From Spirosoma panaciterrae DSM 21099 (GTDB lineage: Bacteria > Bacteroidota > Bacteroidia > Cytophagales > Spirosomataceae), in NCBI RefSeq assembly GCF_000374025.1, contig NZ_KB893179.1, positions 124,001 to 188,000 on the forward strand: a stretch of 64,000 nucleotides of DNA, written 5' to 3'. Position numbers and translations under genes: made by a program. Positions within the stretch are counted from its first letter, which is position 1. Each line of letters starts with the position of its first letter. Of this stretch, positions 15,656-25,367 are shown in pieces. Under the pieces are notes generated by a model. The model did no database searches. It was not told where the DNA came from and was given only the letters and a program-made list of their open reading frames with translations.

Positions 15656-18082
15656 ATGATCGGAAGCTACATCAAAACGGCACGGCGCAACTTACTGCGT
15701 AACAAGCTTTTCTCGGCCATCAATAGCCTTGGCCTTGCCATCAGTATGTCTGTAGGTTTGCTACTGATTGCGTTTGTACTGGACCTGTATTCATACGATA
15801 CGTTCCATCAGAACGGGGACAGAATCTACCGCATTACCAACGTTCGGACGGCGCACGGCGACCGAGCTAAGTTTGCCACCACATCGATAAACGCGGGCAA
15901 ACAGATTCGGCAAAAACTGGCGGGCAATGACCCAAATGCAGGCATAGAGGTAACTATTCTTCGCAACGACTTTTCGCAGGACGCGAAAGTTGGCGATAAG
16001 GTATTGCCAATCAAGGGCTTCTGGGCCGATCCATCCCTGTTCAACGTCTTTACGTTTCCAATGCTGGAAGGCAATCCGGAAACCGCCCTGAAAAACCCTT
16101 ATTCGCTTGTTTTGACGGAAACGGCCGCCCAAAAACTGTTTGGCCTCAACGATGCGCTAGGTAAGGTGGTCAGGTTTGATACCCTCGATTACCAGGTTAC
16201 GGGCGTCATGAAGGACGTGCCCTTCTTCTCGCACATCCACTTCGAAGCCTTGGTATCGCTGTCGACGGCCGAGCAACTCAACCGAAACAATATCGACAAA
16301 TGGGCCAATTCCCCATCGAGCTTCGTGTACCTGCTGCTGCCAGACCAGGCCGATAGGGCATCAATCCAGTCGACTCTTGATGCCGTTGCCAGCGAGGAAA
16401 GCCGCCTTGAAGAAAATACCAGGGTTCAATTTGAGCTTCTTCCATTATCTAAAATTGTAGTTGGTGAAAATCTCCGTCGTTCGGAAGGTAGTGGCTACGC
16501 AGGTCCTCACATGCCGCCAACCGTACTCTGGATACTGGGTGGTCTGGCCCTCATCGTGATTCTGTCGGCTTGCTTTAACTACACGAATTTGTCGATGGCC
16601 CGCGCCATGCGCCGTTTTAAGGAGGTGGGCCTCCGTAAAGCGATCGGTGCCGGAAAAAGTCAGGTATGGCAACAGTTTCTGGTGGAGTCAGTCCTGATTT
16701 CGCTCGTATCTCTTCTGCTTTCGTTCATTCTCTTTCTCCTCTTACGCCCGCAATTAATTAGTCTAGCCCCTGAGTTGCAGCAAACGGTAAAGCTCGCCCT
16801 AACTCCGTCGGTGGTTGTGGTGTTCATCGTCTTTTCAATCGCTGTAGGGGTTATTGCCGGGCTTATGCCTGCTCTGTTCTTTTCGAAAGTCAGCGCGATC
16901 AGTGCCCTCAGAAATGTATCGACGGTGAAGGTATTCAAATACGCCACCCTCCGACGCGCCCTGGTCGTGATTCAATATACACTGACGCTCATGTTTATCA
17001 CGGCAACCGCCATCGGCTATGTACAATACAAAAACATACTGGCCTTCGATCTCGGGTTCAATACCGAAAATATTCTGAACATCAATATGCAGGGTAATAA
17101 ACCCGATGCATTCATGAAAGAGTTGAGCGAGATCCCAGACGTAACGGCCCTATCCCGATCACTCATCATTACCAGCGTTGGGAATGCCTGGGGTGGTTAT
17201 ATGAAATACAACGACTTGCGCGATTCGGCGCTGGTCCTGACAAACCACGTTGACCAGAACTATCTGGCTCTCCATAACTACAAGCTCATTGCGGGAGGCA
17301 ACTTCAAGGCCCGGCCTACGTCAACCGAGGCAGCTACTGAAGTCATCGTTAACCAGCAAGTCCTGAAGCGATTTAACATTAGCTATAAAGATCCCGAAAA
17401 AGCCATCGGTAAACAGGTAATTTTCAGTAGTTTTCATGGCACTCGCCGGATGACCATCATTGGCGTCATGAAAGATTTTCATTATGGCAAGGTCGATAAT
17501 CTCATTGAGCCGGTCGCCTTTATGGCCTGGACGCCCGACGACAGGGCCATGATCAATGCCAAGATTCAGAGTACTGACCTGTTGGCCACCCGAGCCAAAA
17601 TTGAGTCGGCCTGGAAAAAGATCGACCGCGTGCATCCCTTACAAGCTAAATTCTATACCCAGGAAATAGAAGATGCCTACAGCGAATTTTCTGCTATGAT
17701 CAAGATCATTGGTTTTCTTTCTTTCCTGGCTATTTCGATTGCGTCGATGGGTTTGTTCGGCATGGTGGCCTACACCACCGAAACCCGACTTAAAGAAATC
17801 AGCATCCGCAAAGTGATGGGAGCAAGCTCAGGCAACCTCATTTATCTGCTGAGCCGTGGTTTTTTGGTTATGCTGTCGCTATCGGCACTCATCGCGCTAC
17901 CTGTAACCTACCTTTTCTTCGAGAAGGTTGTACTGACTCGTTTCCCGTATCATACCCCTGTGCAGGTGGCTGAATTGCTGGTTGGTCTGCTGGTCGTCTT
18001 GCTAATTGCTTTCCTGATGATTGGGTCACAGGCGATGAAAGCCGCAAAGGGCAATCCGATAAACGTGTTGAAGGGCGAATAA
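15656..18082 (+). CDS. FtsX/MacB-type ABC transporter permease
   Basis: An 808-residue permease with two MacB-type periplasmic domain and FtsX core repeats. The N-terminus (MIGSYIKTARRNLLRNKLFSAINSL) precedes the first membrane helix, then a long periplasmic part, a helix cluster from about residue 285 to 415, a second periplasmic domain, and three final helices. The FtsX signature R-x-K-E-I-x-I-R-K-x-x-G-A-S is seen at TRLKEISIRKVMGASSG and, earlier, RRFKEVGLRKAIGAGKS. No ATPase is encoded nearby; such orphan permeases are common in Bacteroidota and are thought to act in export or envelope stress response. Function in this case is unknown. Confidence 0.9.
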   Translation: MIGSYIKTARRNLLRNKLFSAINSLGLAISMSVGLLLIAFVLDLYSYDTFHQNGDRIYRITNVRTAHGDRAKFATTSINAGKQIRQKLAGNDPNAGIEVTILRNDFSQDAKVGDKVLPIKGFWADPSLFNVFTFPMLEGNPETALKNPYSLVLTETAAQKLFGLNDALGKVVRFDTLDYQVTGVMKDVPFFSHIHFEALVSLSTAEQLNRNNIDKWANSPSSFVYLLLPDQADRASIQSTLDAVASEESRLEENTRVQFELLPLSKIVVGENLRRSEGSGYAGPHMPPTVLWILGGLALIVILSACFNYTNLSMARAMRRFKEVGLRKAIGAGKSQVWQQFLVESVLISLVSLLLSFILFLLLRPQLISLAPELQQTVKLALTPSVVVVFIVFSIAVGVIAGLMPALFFSKVSAISALRNVSTVKVFKYATLRRALVVIQYTLTLMFITATAIGYVQYKNILAFDLGFNTENILNINMQGNKPDAFMKELSEIPDVTALSRSLIITSVGNAWGGYMKYNDLRDSALVLTNHVDQNYLALHNYKLIAGGNFKARPTSTEAATEVIVNQQVLKRFNISYKDPEKAIGKQVIFSSFHGTRRMTIIGVMKDFHYGKVDNLIEPVAFMAWTPDDRAMINAKIQSTDLLATRAKIESAWKKIDRVHPLQAKFYTQEIEDAYSEFSAMIKIIGFLSFLAISIASMGLFGMVAYTTETRLKEISIRKVMGASSGNLIYLLSRGFLVMLSLSALIALPVTYLFFEKVVLTRFPYHTPVQVAELLVGLLVVLLIAFLMIGSQAMKAAKGNPINVLKGE

Positions 18083-18156
18083 GGGGAATCACTCCCTTAT
18101 CTGGAGAAATATGTCTTAACTTCAACGCTGTTATACAGTATTCACCGAACGTTGCC

Positions 18157-18534
18157 ATGACATTTATCCAGACCCCAAACGCACCCTTGCCAGGTGGCCA
18201 CTATTCGCAAGCCGTTGTTCACAACGATCTGGTATTTATATCGGGAATTTTGCCCATCACACCAGATGGTCAGAAACTGACAGACGCCACTGTGGCCGAA
18301 CAAACCCAACAGATTCTGGCCAATCTGGACGCCATTTTGCAGGCAGCGGGTAGCCGTCGTGATCAGGTTATGAAAGTTAGTGTCTTTATTACAGACATGA
18401 GTGCATGGGCTACGGTCAATGCGATTTATGCTGATTTTTTTGGGAATCATCGCCCAGCCCGATCGGTAGTGCCCGTCAATCCATTACACTACGGATTCGC
18501 TATTGAACTGGAAGCGACGGCCGTTGTTAAATAA
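18157..18534 (+). CDS. ridA: RidA family enamine/imine deaminase
   Basis: RidA proteins hydrolyse reactive enamine/imine intermediates, such as 2-aminoacrylate formed by PLP enzymes. The 125-residue trimer-type protein has GHYSQAVVHNDLVFISGILPI at the N-terminus, the substrate-carboxylate arginine in PARSVVPV and the C-terminal glutamate in FAIELEATAVV. These residues match the catalytically active subfamily. The stop codon lies inside a bidirectional terminator stem. The gene starts 74 bases after the permease gene and could be co-transcribed with it. Confidence 0.92.
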   Translation: MTFIQTPNAPLPGGHYSQAVVHNDLVFISGILPITPDGQKLTDATVAEQTQQILANLDAILQAAGSRRDQVMKVSVFITDMSAWATVNAIYADFFGNHRPARSVVPVNPLHYGFAIELEATAVVK

Positions 18535-18571
18535 ATGAACCGTTTCAGTCGAGCTGAAACGGTTCATTTAT
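18531..18571. terminator. bidirectional terminator between ridA and alpha-2-macroglobulin gene
   Basis: ATAAATGAACCGTTTCAG (18531-18548) and its exact reverse complement (18554-18571) form an 18-bp stem with loop TCGAG. The A/T-rich base of the stem gives moderate T-rich tails on both strands. It lies between two convergent genes, and the left arm includes the ridA stop codon. Confidence 0.8.
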
Positions 18572-18585
18572 TGATTACGCCTGTT

Positions 18586-21500
18586 CTATCTTACCCGTAC
18601 CCGTTCGCCCGCTGAGTGGGCTGCAAATTCGGGAGCGTAGAAACACTGAACGGTTGCCACGCCCGTTGAGAAGTCTCCCATTTGTGCCACGCGCAGATCG
18701 TACTCGAACACATGTGTACCTACGGGCAGATAACTCATGAAGAAATCGGTACTGGCATCGCGGGGCGACTCGTAATATCCCAGGCCGTTCTGGTATTTAT
18801 AGCCCGACAAAGCAGCTACCGGCTCAAAACCTGATGCCCGACTATCTTTCAGGTGAACATACTCCATGGCCCGGTCGGTTTTCAGGACTAGGCGCACCTT
18901 AATCAAATCACCGGGTTTAAGAGCTGTTTTTTCGGTTACAGTCGAAAGCTGTGGACCCGTGGGCGAATCCCGTTGGATATACAAAGTCTTTTGTACCGAT
19001 AATCCGGCACTACCCGGCATCACCCGGTCGAGGGGTTCGAAATGCTGCCAGTATAAAGCTCCCCAGGCAGGCCCATCCGAAGTTTTTGTTACCTGAATGG
19101 TTCCCATGTCGGATTTGATCTCCGAGGCTGCATAGGTTACTTTTTCGTAGCCCGTTATGGCATCGGATTGGGTAACCCGACTTTCGATGGGCTGCCCTCC
19201 CAGATTAACCTGCGTACTTACACCTGTACCCAGCCAGTCGGTTCCCCTCAGCAGTATCGCATAGATGGCTTCGGTCGTTGCCTTGGTCGATTCCCAGGAT
19301 TGGGTTTGTTTCTGACGCAAGAGCCAGCGTTTCATGTCATCGATTTCGGCCTGATTCGGGTTAATTTCGCCAAATGCTTCGATCAGATACGCCTGCGTTT
19401 CGATGGGTGTCTGATACCAGTAAAGGCCGCTGGTATTGTCGGGCCAGTACATGCCCAGTTCCTCGCTTTTTCGGGTCCGCTCCCGCAATGATCTCAGAAT
19501 ACCATTGGCTGTTTGGGTATCTCCAAATCGGGCGAGTGCCATCGCCGATAGTGCCTGTCCCTGCAAACTCTGGTTTTGCCACTGTTCTGTAATCTGTCGT
19601 TTCAGGTAAGCCAATACCGCTTTATCAACAGGTTTATCCAGATAGAAACTCCGGGCGTATAGGTACTGAGTCGCTGAGAAATACCAGCCTCCTACCTTTT
19701 TTGTACCCTTCTTCGATTCAGCTTTTTGTTGTGCATCTACCCATTTTTTCAATTCGGCATCGGCATACTGAATGGCCCGGAGTTGCATATCGGCTAGTTT
19801 ACCCTGCATGTCATCAGGAAACGTAACACCCAGTTTCTGCAAATGCCCAAACCCGCTCAACATATGTAAGGTGATAGACAAATTTGGCTCCATGCCGCCA
19901 AACCAACGGAGCCCCCCGGTTTCCGTTTGTAGCTGCTGTAATTTATCAAGTGCCAGACGCTGCTCGTTTTCCATCCGATTGGCATCCAGCAACTGCCCCA
20001 GCCTGGCCTGACGCTCACGTTCTGACCGGGCACTCACCAGCCAGGGCGAGTTTTCAAGCGCAACGGCTTTCAACTCTTCGTTCGATTCCAGCGGGCTTTT
20101 AGGTGGATTCTTTTGCCATTCGGCAATCACTTGCCGGAAAGCAGGCTTGCTACCCACAATATGCGCAGCCAGACTATTGGCATACAATCGACTGAAGAGT
20201 TGTTCGGCACACTCGTACCGATATTCCATCAGATACGGCAACGATTGCAAGGCATACCAGCTTGGATTGCTTGTTACCTCCACGGTGAGTCGTTCATGCT
20301 GTACGGGCAGTTCGGGATTCAGATTCGTCAATGGCTTTAGTTTGAACGTTTTAGTCTCTTTCCCATTAACCCAGAACGGCTGCGAATCCGTTACGAGCAT
20401 GCGGTTCGGCAGTACTGGGACGGTAAATTCCTCACCATCCGTAAATGTTCCCGACTGCGCCGATAACCGACAGGTGACAGCTTCCAGCCCTTTCGGTACG
20501 ATAATCGTCCAGCCAACCGACGTACTTAAACCGGGCGTCATAATAGCCACCTGTTCGCCAGCTACGCGCTGCGGTGTTGGCAACGGTTCACCCGTCAAGG
20601 CATTGGTTAAGATAAGGTTGGCTGTAGCATCGTATAAGGGTCGGTCTGATAAATTGGTCAGTCGTGCCCGCACCTGTATGGTATCACCTTCACGCAGGAA
20701 ACGGGGCGCATTGGCCGTAATCATCAATTCCTTCTGCGTCACGATCTCCCGCTCCAGCGTTCCCGTCTTCAGATCTTTCGTATGGGCAAAGGCAAGCAAC
20801 CGCCAGCGTGTGAGCGCTTCCGGCATCGTAAATTTCAGTACAACCCGTCCCTTCTCGTCTGTTTTAAGCTGTGGAAAAAAGAAGGCCGTTTCGTTGAAGT
20901 TTCGGCGTGGGTTAGTGAGTTCGGGTTGTTTGGCGGGCGAATCGGACTTATAATTGGGGCCTGGTTCAGCGGCCACGGATTCCCGTAATTCTTCTACCTG
21001 TGCGGCTCCTGCTGCTGCATCCTGCTGCATAGGGGCAGCACTTTTAGCCATGGCCATCATGGGCTTTCCGGGCGCATACCCTCGTAGACGAATCACATTA
21101 TTCTGGGCCACCCATAGTAACTGGTCATACCGGAGTATCGGCACGCTGAGGTCAGGGCGATAGCGATAGATCAAATTTCGGCTTACCTGAACGCCAAAAC
21201 CGCCCGTTTGCCAATCCGAAAAAATAGGACTATAGGGCTGATAAAGAACCGTTGGCCAGTTGAGCGGATCAAACGCATCCAACGAAGCATCGTACAACGT
21301 AGCCACCACTTCGGCGGGCAGCTTATCCAGCCCACTCACTTTCAGCGTCCATTCTTCCCGTTCGCCCGGCTTGAGTTTGTTTCGGAATGTCTGGGTTTCG
21401 ATGGTAAGCTGCTTGTTGGTAAATGGTACGGTAATAAGCTGCGTTTTCTGATACAGCCTTCCGGTCTGGATCATGGCAAAATGTACTGCAAAGCCACCCC

Positions 21501-24500
21501 GCTGCAGGTCGGTGACGGGCAAGCTAACACGCCGGGGACGACCATCCGTTTTGATCCACTCTTCCCGGACAATCTGATGGTTTTCTTCGACCGTTAACAG
21601 AACCCACCCCGGCTGGCTGTTACCAACCCAGAAAATCGCTTCGCCACCGGGTTCGGCCGTCGCTTTCCGAACCTGTACCCAATCGTCGATACGTGCCGAA
21701 GCTGCGGGCTGCTTGTCATTTACGACGGCAAAAAAGACTTGTTCCTGGCTAACTTCTCCGGTCGAATCGGTTAGTTTCAGTTCAGCAACGTACTCGCCGG
21801 GTGTATACCGATTTAGTACGGGTTTGATGAGCGAATCGGCCGGAGCAGTGATAGCCTGCTGCTGAACGATTTCGCCTTTGGTCCATGTACGGGGGTCGGC
21901 CTCATTGGCAAACAGATCGTTCGGGAAAAGCTTTTCAAATTCGGCCTTGCTTAACACCTGGCGATCAGGGCGATTCCATAACCGATTTCGTAAAAGGCGA
22001 GCAGGTGGCTGCAATCGGTAAATCGTTAGCTGACCTTTCGCCGAAACCGGCTGATCCGACTGATTCGTTACCCGCAATGGGAATGGTGCCGGGTCGTCGA
22101 TCTCTACCTGTGCCGGAATTCGCAATTCGGCCCGCAATGCCGAGTAGCCAATATGAAGCGTTTCGGTAGCTGTTCGGGTTTCGCCAGCCTGGTCAGTTAC
22201 ATCGATGGTTACCTCAAAATCAAAGATGGGGTTAGTAGAACGGGCTTGATCGCGGTCGGGTGTGGCCGGAAATGTAATTGTAACATTACCCTGTTTGTCG
22301 GTTTGGGCCGATCCGTTGGCGATTTCCGTCTGAGCCATGTTACGGGCTATGTACCACCAGTCCCACCGGGGGCGAAGTTTACGTACAACCCGGTAGCGGA
22401 TAGCGGCCCCATCGACGACAGCCCCCGAAAATGTTTTGGTTTCAGCCGTGAGGGTCACGGTCTGCCCCAGCCTGAACGACTGCCTGATGGGTTTTATTTT
22501 TACCTCAAACGTTGGGCGTTTGTACTCCTCAACCCGTATGCTCGTTGAGCCGCTTAATGTCTGTATGGTCATCATGCCCGTCAATCGCCCGACAGGTGCC
22601 GTGAAACTTGCGCTAAACGTACCAAACTCATTGGTACGAAGCGTTTGCATGGCGATCCGCTCCCCATTCTGATCGCGAAACTCCACGGCAATGTCGGTAC
22701 CCGAAACGATGTCAAATTGATTGTTTTTGCCTTCATACAGAAGTCCTTTCACATAAATGGGCTGGCCCGGTCGGTAGATGGCTCGGTCGGTAAAAAGCTG
22801 CGTGTAGGTCTGTATTTTGGGCTCATTTCGCTCATACCCATACCGATAGTAATATTGCTGCTCTGATAGCAGCGTATCGTTGCCGGACGTAATCAGATAG
22901 TAAAAGTTATTCTGCTGGGATTGTGCCCCCGGTACCATCTCTACCCAGCCATTGGCATTCGTTTTTGCCGGATTGCGTCCGGGAATTGGCGCTGGCGAAT
23001 TCTCACCGACCACACTTACCCGTACACCGGGGAGCGGTTGTCCGGTCAGTCGGTTGGTAACAAATACCTTTTGAAGCCGCTTTTCCTGGTTAACAGGCTG
23101 GGCGATATACCCGAGCGTTGAGACTGAAAAAGCGGTGTACTGAGCCGACTCGGTTTTTTCCTGAAACTTACTGTCGCTGGTTGCCAGCAACATATAGTGT
23201 CCTATTGGCAGACCCATAATCGGTATTTCAACTGCATGACGGTTTAAATCACCATCATCGGGCAGACTGACCGTATGTTCAGCAACAACGGGCCGTTTCT
23301 GCCAGGCTGCGTAGAGTTTTTTCAGTTGGTCGTCGCTTCGGTATAAGTCCCGGTAATTCTGCAATTCCGATACCGACAGCCGAATAATCCGATAAATTAA
23401 CTTATTGACATTCTGATAACTGACAAGGGCTCGGAAAGGCTGATTCGGTGCATTGACCTGCTCTACCTGTATTGAGTAGCTCGGGGCCATTAATCGACTC
23501 AGCAATTGATCGGCTTGTTTGGCGACACGGGTTTTCGGAAATCGTTTCTGTATATCCCGGCAGATGTCGGCCGCCTGTTTCGCATTCCATCGATTGGGCT
23601 GCACAGGTTTGTCGCCCGGATCATCGCCCTCTGGCAATGGATTGACCACCCCATGATTAGCCAGAAACTCGGCTAGCTGATAGGCATATACTGCTTCGGC
23701 CGGGTTGTTTTTATACCGGGTTATCTGTTTTTCAAGTACTTGCCGATAAAGCGAATCCCGCTCGGGCACAACACTGTAGCGATGGACGAAAGCCAATCGG
23801 AGAACGTCCACATCGGCCAGCGCACTCGGGTTCGCATCATGCAAATGAAACGCGAGTAATTGCTGGTAGAGATGTACAGCCTGATAACGACCCGATAACG
23901 TATCCTGGCTTCGGATAGCGAGTTTTGTAAATACGTCGGGCTCAGTCAGAAAAGCCGACTGGTCCAATTCGAACCTGAAAACGGGTTTTAGCAGATCAGG
24001 CTCTGTATTCTGAAAAAACTCAAGCGCACGGTGGGCCAGCAGATCGTACAGTGTGGGCCGTAGCAGACGGGCATCAGCATCGCCTTTTTCCAGTAGAGCC
24101 TCATAAGCCGTAATAGGGGTTTTCTGTAGTAGTTCGTGGGGCTGCACCGAAGCCAGATAGGCTTTCGTAATGACATCGACCAACTGGCGGGCATCCCAGG
24201 TTGTAAAATCAGTCTGAGTGCCCGTTGATGTTGACGGCGTATTGCCCGCATTAACGGTTGTTCGGTTGTAGAATTTATAACGGTTTTGCTGAAAATACTG
24301 CCAGTAGAGACCGCCCCGAACCGATTGCAGAACTGATTTACCCGGCTCAGGCACTTCACGAATATCGCTCTCAAGCCCGTGTATGAGGTCTTTGTACGCA
24401 TCTTCATCCGAAAAACTGCGAAAAACAGTACGCGCGATCGACGCTTTAACCACCTGCTGATGGTTTTTCTGCGCTTTAGCTTCTTTATAAATACGATTGG

Positions 24501-24642
24501 CAATATCCAGAGCCGATTTAGGCAGTCCTTTGTTTGCCAGCGAATCGGCTCGTTTCCAGTCGCGGGCGTAGTCGGGCTGGCGATTCTGCGCTGTGGCGGC
24601 CATGGCTATAAGAATATAAAAAACGGTTACGTACGCGTGCAT
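18586..24642 (-). CDS. alpha-2-macroglobulin family protein with thioester motif
   Basis: A 2018-residue exported protein. The start at 24642 (MHAYVTVFYILIAMAATAQ) gives a signal peptide; an upstream start would bury it. The middle holds macroglobulin (MG2-like) domains around the passage TDRAIYRPGQPIYVKGLLYE. The A2M domain contains FTMPEALTRWRLLAFAHT, and a complement-like alpha-alpha domain follows with the thioester motif CAEQ at 1478-1481 (YECAEQLFSRLYA). Such proteins trap proteases, the thioester bonding covalently to them. The sequence RPGQPIY and the intact CxEQ suggest a functional trap. There is no lipobox cysteine near the N-terminus, and no adjacent penicillin-binding protein 1C gene as in some proteobacteria. 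Length is at the long end of the bacterial family. Confidence 0.9.
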   Translation of the reverse strand: MHAYVTVFYILIAMAATAQNRQPDYARDWKRADSLANKGLPKSALDIANRIYKEAKAQKNHQQVVKASIARTVFRSFSDEDAYKDLIHGLESDIREVPEPGKSVLQSVRGGLYWQYFQQNRYKFYNRTTVNAGNTPSTSTGTQTDFTTWDARQLVDVITKAYLASVQPHELLQKTPITAYEALLEKGDADARLLRPTLYDLLAHRALEFFQNTEPDLLKPVFRFELDQSAFLTEPDVFTKLAIRSQDTLSGRYQAVHLYQQLLAFHLHDANPSALADVDVLRLAFVHRYSVVPERDSLYRQVLEKQITRYKNNPAEAVYAYQLAEFLANHGVVNPLPEGDDPGDKPVQPNRWNAKQAADICRDIQKRFPKTRVAKQADQLLSRLMAPSYSIQVEQVNAPNQPFRALVSYQNVNKLIYRIIRLSVSELQNYRDLYRSDDQLKKLYAAWQKRPVVAEHTVSLPDDGDLNRHAVEIPIMGLPIGHYMLLATSDSKFQEKTESAQYTAFSVSTLGYIAQPVNQEKRLQKVFVTNRLTGQPLPGVRVSVVGENSPAPIPGRNPAKTNANGWVEMVPGAQSQQNNFYYLITSGNDTLLSEQQYYYRYGYERNEPKIQTYTQLFTDRAIYRPGQPIYVKGLLYEGKNNQFDIVSGTDIAVEFRDQNGERIAMQTLRTNEFGTFSASFTAPVGRLTGMMTIQTLSGSTSIRVEEYKRPTFEVKIKPIRQSFRLGQTVTLTAETKTFSGAVVDGAAIRYRVVRKLRPRWDWWYIARNMAQTEIANGSAQTDKQGNVTITFPATPDRDQARSTNPIFDFEVTIDVTDQAGETRTATETLHIGYSALRAELRIPAQVEIDDPAPFPLRVTNQSDQPVSAKGQLTIYRLQPPARLLRNRLWNRPDRQVLSKAEFEKLFPNDLFANEADPRTWTKGEIVQQQAITAPADSLIKPVLNRYTPGEYVAELKLTDSTGEVSQEQVFFAVVNDKQPAASARIDDWVQVRKATAEPGGEAIFWVGNSQPGWVLLTVEENHQIVREEWIKTDGRPRRVSLPVTDLQRGGFAVHFAMIQTGRLYQKTQLITVPFTNKQLTIETQTFRNKLKPGEREEWTLKVSGLDKLPAEVVATLYDASLDAFDPLNWPTVLYQPYSPIFSDWQTGGFGVQVSRNLIYRYRPDLSVPILRYDQLLWVAQNNVIRLRGYAPGKPMMAMAKSAAPMQQDAAAGAAQVEELRESVAAEPGPNYKSDSPAKQPELTNPRRNFNETAFFFPQLKTDEKGRVVLKFTMPEALTRWRLLAFAHTKDLKTGTLEREIVTQKELMITANAPRFLREGDTIQVRARLTNLSDRPLYDATANLILTNALTGEPLPTPQRVAGEQVAIMTPGLSTSVGWTIIVPKGLEAVTCRLSAQSGTFTDGEEFTVPVLPNRMLVTDSQPFWVNGKETKTFKLKPLTNLNPELPVQHERLTVEVTSNPSWYALQSLPYLMEYRYECAEQLFSRLYANSLAAHIVGSKPAFRQVIAEWQKNPPKSPLESNEELKAVALENSPWLVSARSERERQARLGQLLDANRMENEQRLALDKLQQLQTETGGLRWFGGMEPNLSITLHMLSGFGHLQKLGVTFPDDMQGKLADMQLRAIQYADAELKKWVDAQQKAESKKGTKKVGGWYFSATQYLYARSFYLDKPVDKAVLAYLKRQITEQWQNQSLQGQALSAMALARFGDTQTANGILRSLRERTRKSEELGMYWPDNTSGLYWYQTPIETQAYLIEAFGEINPNQAEIDDMKRWLLRQKQTQSWESTKATTEAIYAILLRGTDWLGTGVSTQVNLGGQPIESRVTQSDAITGYEKVTYAASEIKSDMGTIQVTKTSDGPAWGALYWQHFEPLDRVMPGSAGLSVQKTLYIQRDSPTGPQLSTVTEKTALKPGDLIKVRLVLKTDRAMEYVHLKDSRASGFEPVAALSGYKYQNGLGYYESPRDASTDFFMSYLPVGTHVFEYDLRVAQMGDFSTGVATVQCFYAPEFAAHSAGERVRVR

Positions 24643-24720
24643 GGTTTCTGATGAATGTAGGTTGTTGGGATAGATGAAAGCGACTCGGCTTTTCCACAAC
24701 GTCTGGTACTATGATTCGGG

Positions 24721-24751
24721 TTTGCAGGAAATGGTTTAATGGGTATCTTTA
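24721..24751 (+). promoter_or_regulatory. promoter of the cyclophilin gene
   Basis: TTTG at 24721-24724 and TATCTTTA at 24744-24751 (one change from TAnnTTTG) are 19 bases apart. The predicted start of transcription lies downstream of an ATG at 24739, which supports the ATG at 24781 as the true gene start. Confidence 0.5.
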
Positions 24752-24780
24752 GCTTCTACCGATTATTAACCCGTAATCCT

Positions 24781-25362
24781 ATGCCAGCACTCTTTCTTAT
24801 ACTAACTTATCTCCTCTCATTTTCAGGCCCTCCCGCGAAGGAAAAAACCTATCCGATTGGTCAGATCAAAACCAATATGGGCGAAATTCTTTTCTGGCTA
24901 TATGATGAGACGCCCAACCATAAAGCAAGTTTCATTAAGCTGGCGAATCAGAATTATTGGGATACGCTTACGTTCAATCGGGTCATCAACAACTTTGTGG
25001 CGCAGGGCGGTTGTCCCGATACGCCCGCTGGCTTTGCGGATTCGCCCTACCTGCTGAAGCCTGAATTCAGACCGGCCATCCGGCATATCTATGGGGCTGT
25101 TGGGGCCGGACGTGACAACAACCCTGAAAAACTATCGGCAGGTTGTCAGTTCTACATTGTCCAGAATAAGAAAGGCGAACACCGTCTCGATGATAAATTC
25201 ACCGTATTTGGCCAGGTATTCAAGGGGATGGATGTAGTCGATGCTATCGTAGCCGTCAAGACGGATTCAACCGATACGCCCCTCTCCCCCATCAAACTGG
25301 ATGTCAATGTCCTCAACCTCAGCGCTTCGCAACTAAAAAAGCTGGGGTATGTAGTTAATTGA
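24781..25362 (+). CDS. exported cyclophilin-type peptidyl-prolyl isomerase
   Basis: Cyclophilins speed cis-trans isomerisation of peptide bonds before proline. The 193-residue product has a signal peptide (MPALFLILTYLLSFSG) and a single cyclophilin domain: ETPNHKASFIKLANQNYWD, FNRVINNFVAQGG (catalytic arginine present; usually FHRVIPNFMIQGG), SAGCQFYIVQ, and FTVFGQVFKGMDVVDAI. It should work in the periplasm or at the membrane in folding of exported proteins. The gene is convergent with the cytochrome gene, only five bases apart, with no evident terminator between them. Confidence 0.92.
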   Translation: MPALFLILTYLLSFSGPPAKEKTYPIGQIKTNMGEILFWLYDETPNHKASFIKLANQNYWDTLTFNRVINNFVAQGGCPDTPAGFADSPYLLKPEFRPAIRHIYGAVGAGRDNNPEKLSAGCQFYIVQNKKGEHRLDDKFTVFGQVFKGMDVVDAIVAVKTDSTDTPLSPIKLDVNVLNLSASQLKKLGYVVN

Positions 25363-25367
25363 TTTTT

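Noticed and set aside
20147..20953. 268-residue frame on the plus strand
   Set aside because: Antisense to the alpha-2-macroglobulin gene; open only because of codon composition on the opposite strand.
24739..24780. Earlier ATG for the cyclophilin gene
   Set aside because: It precedes the predicted transcript start and hides the signal peptide, which begins at 24781.
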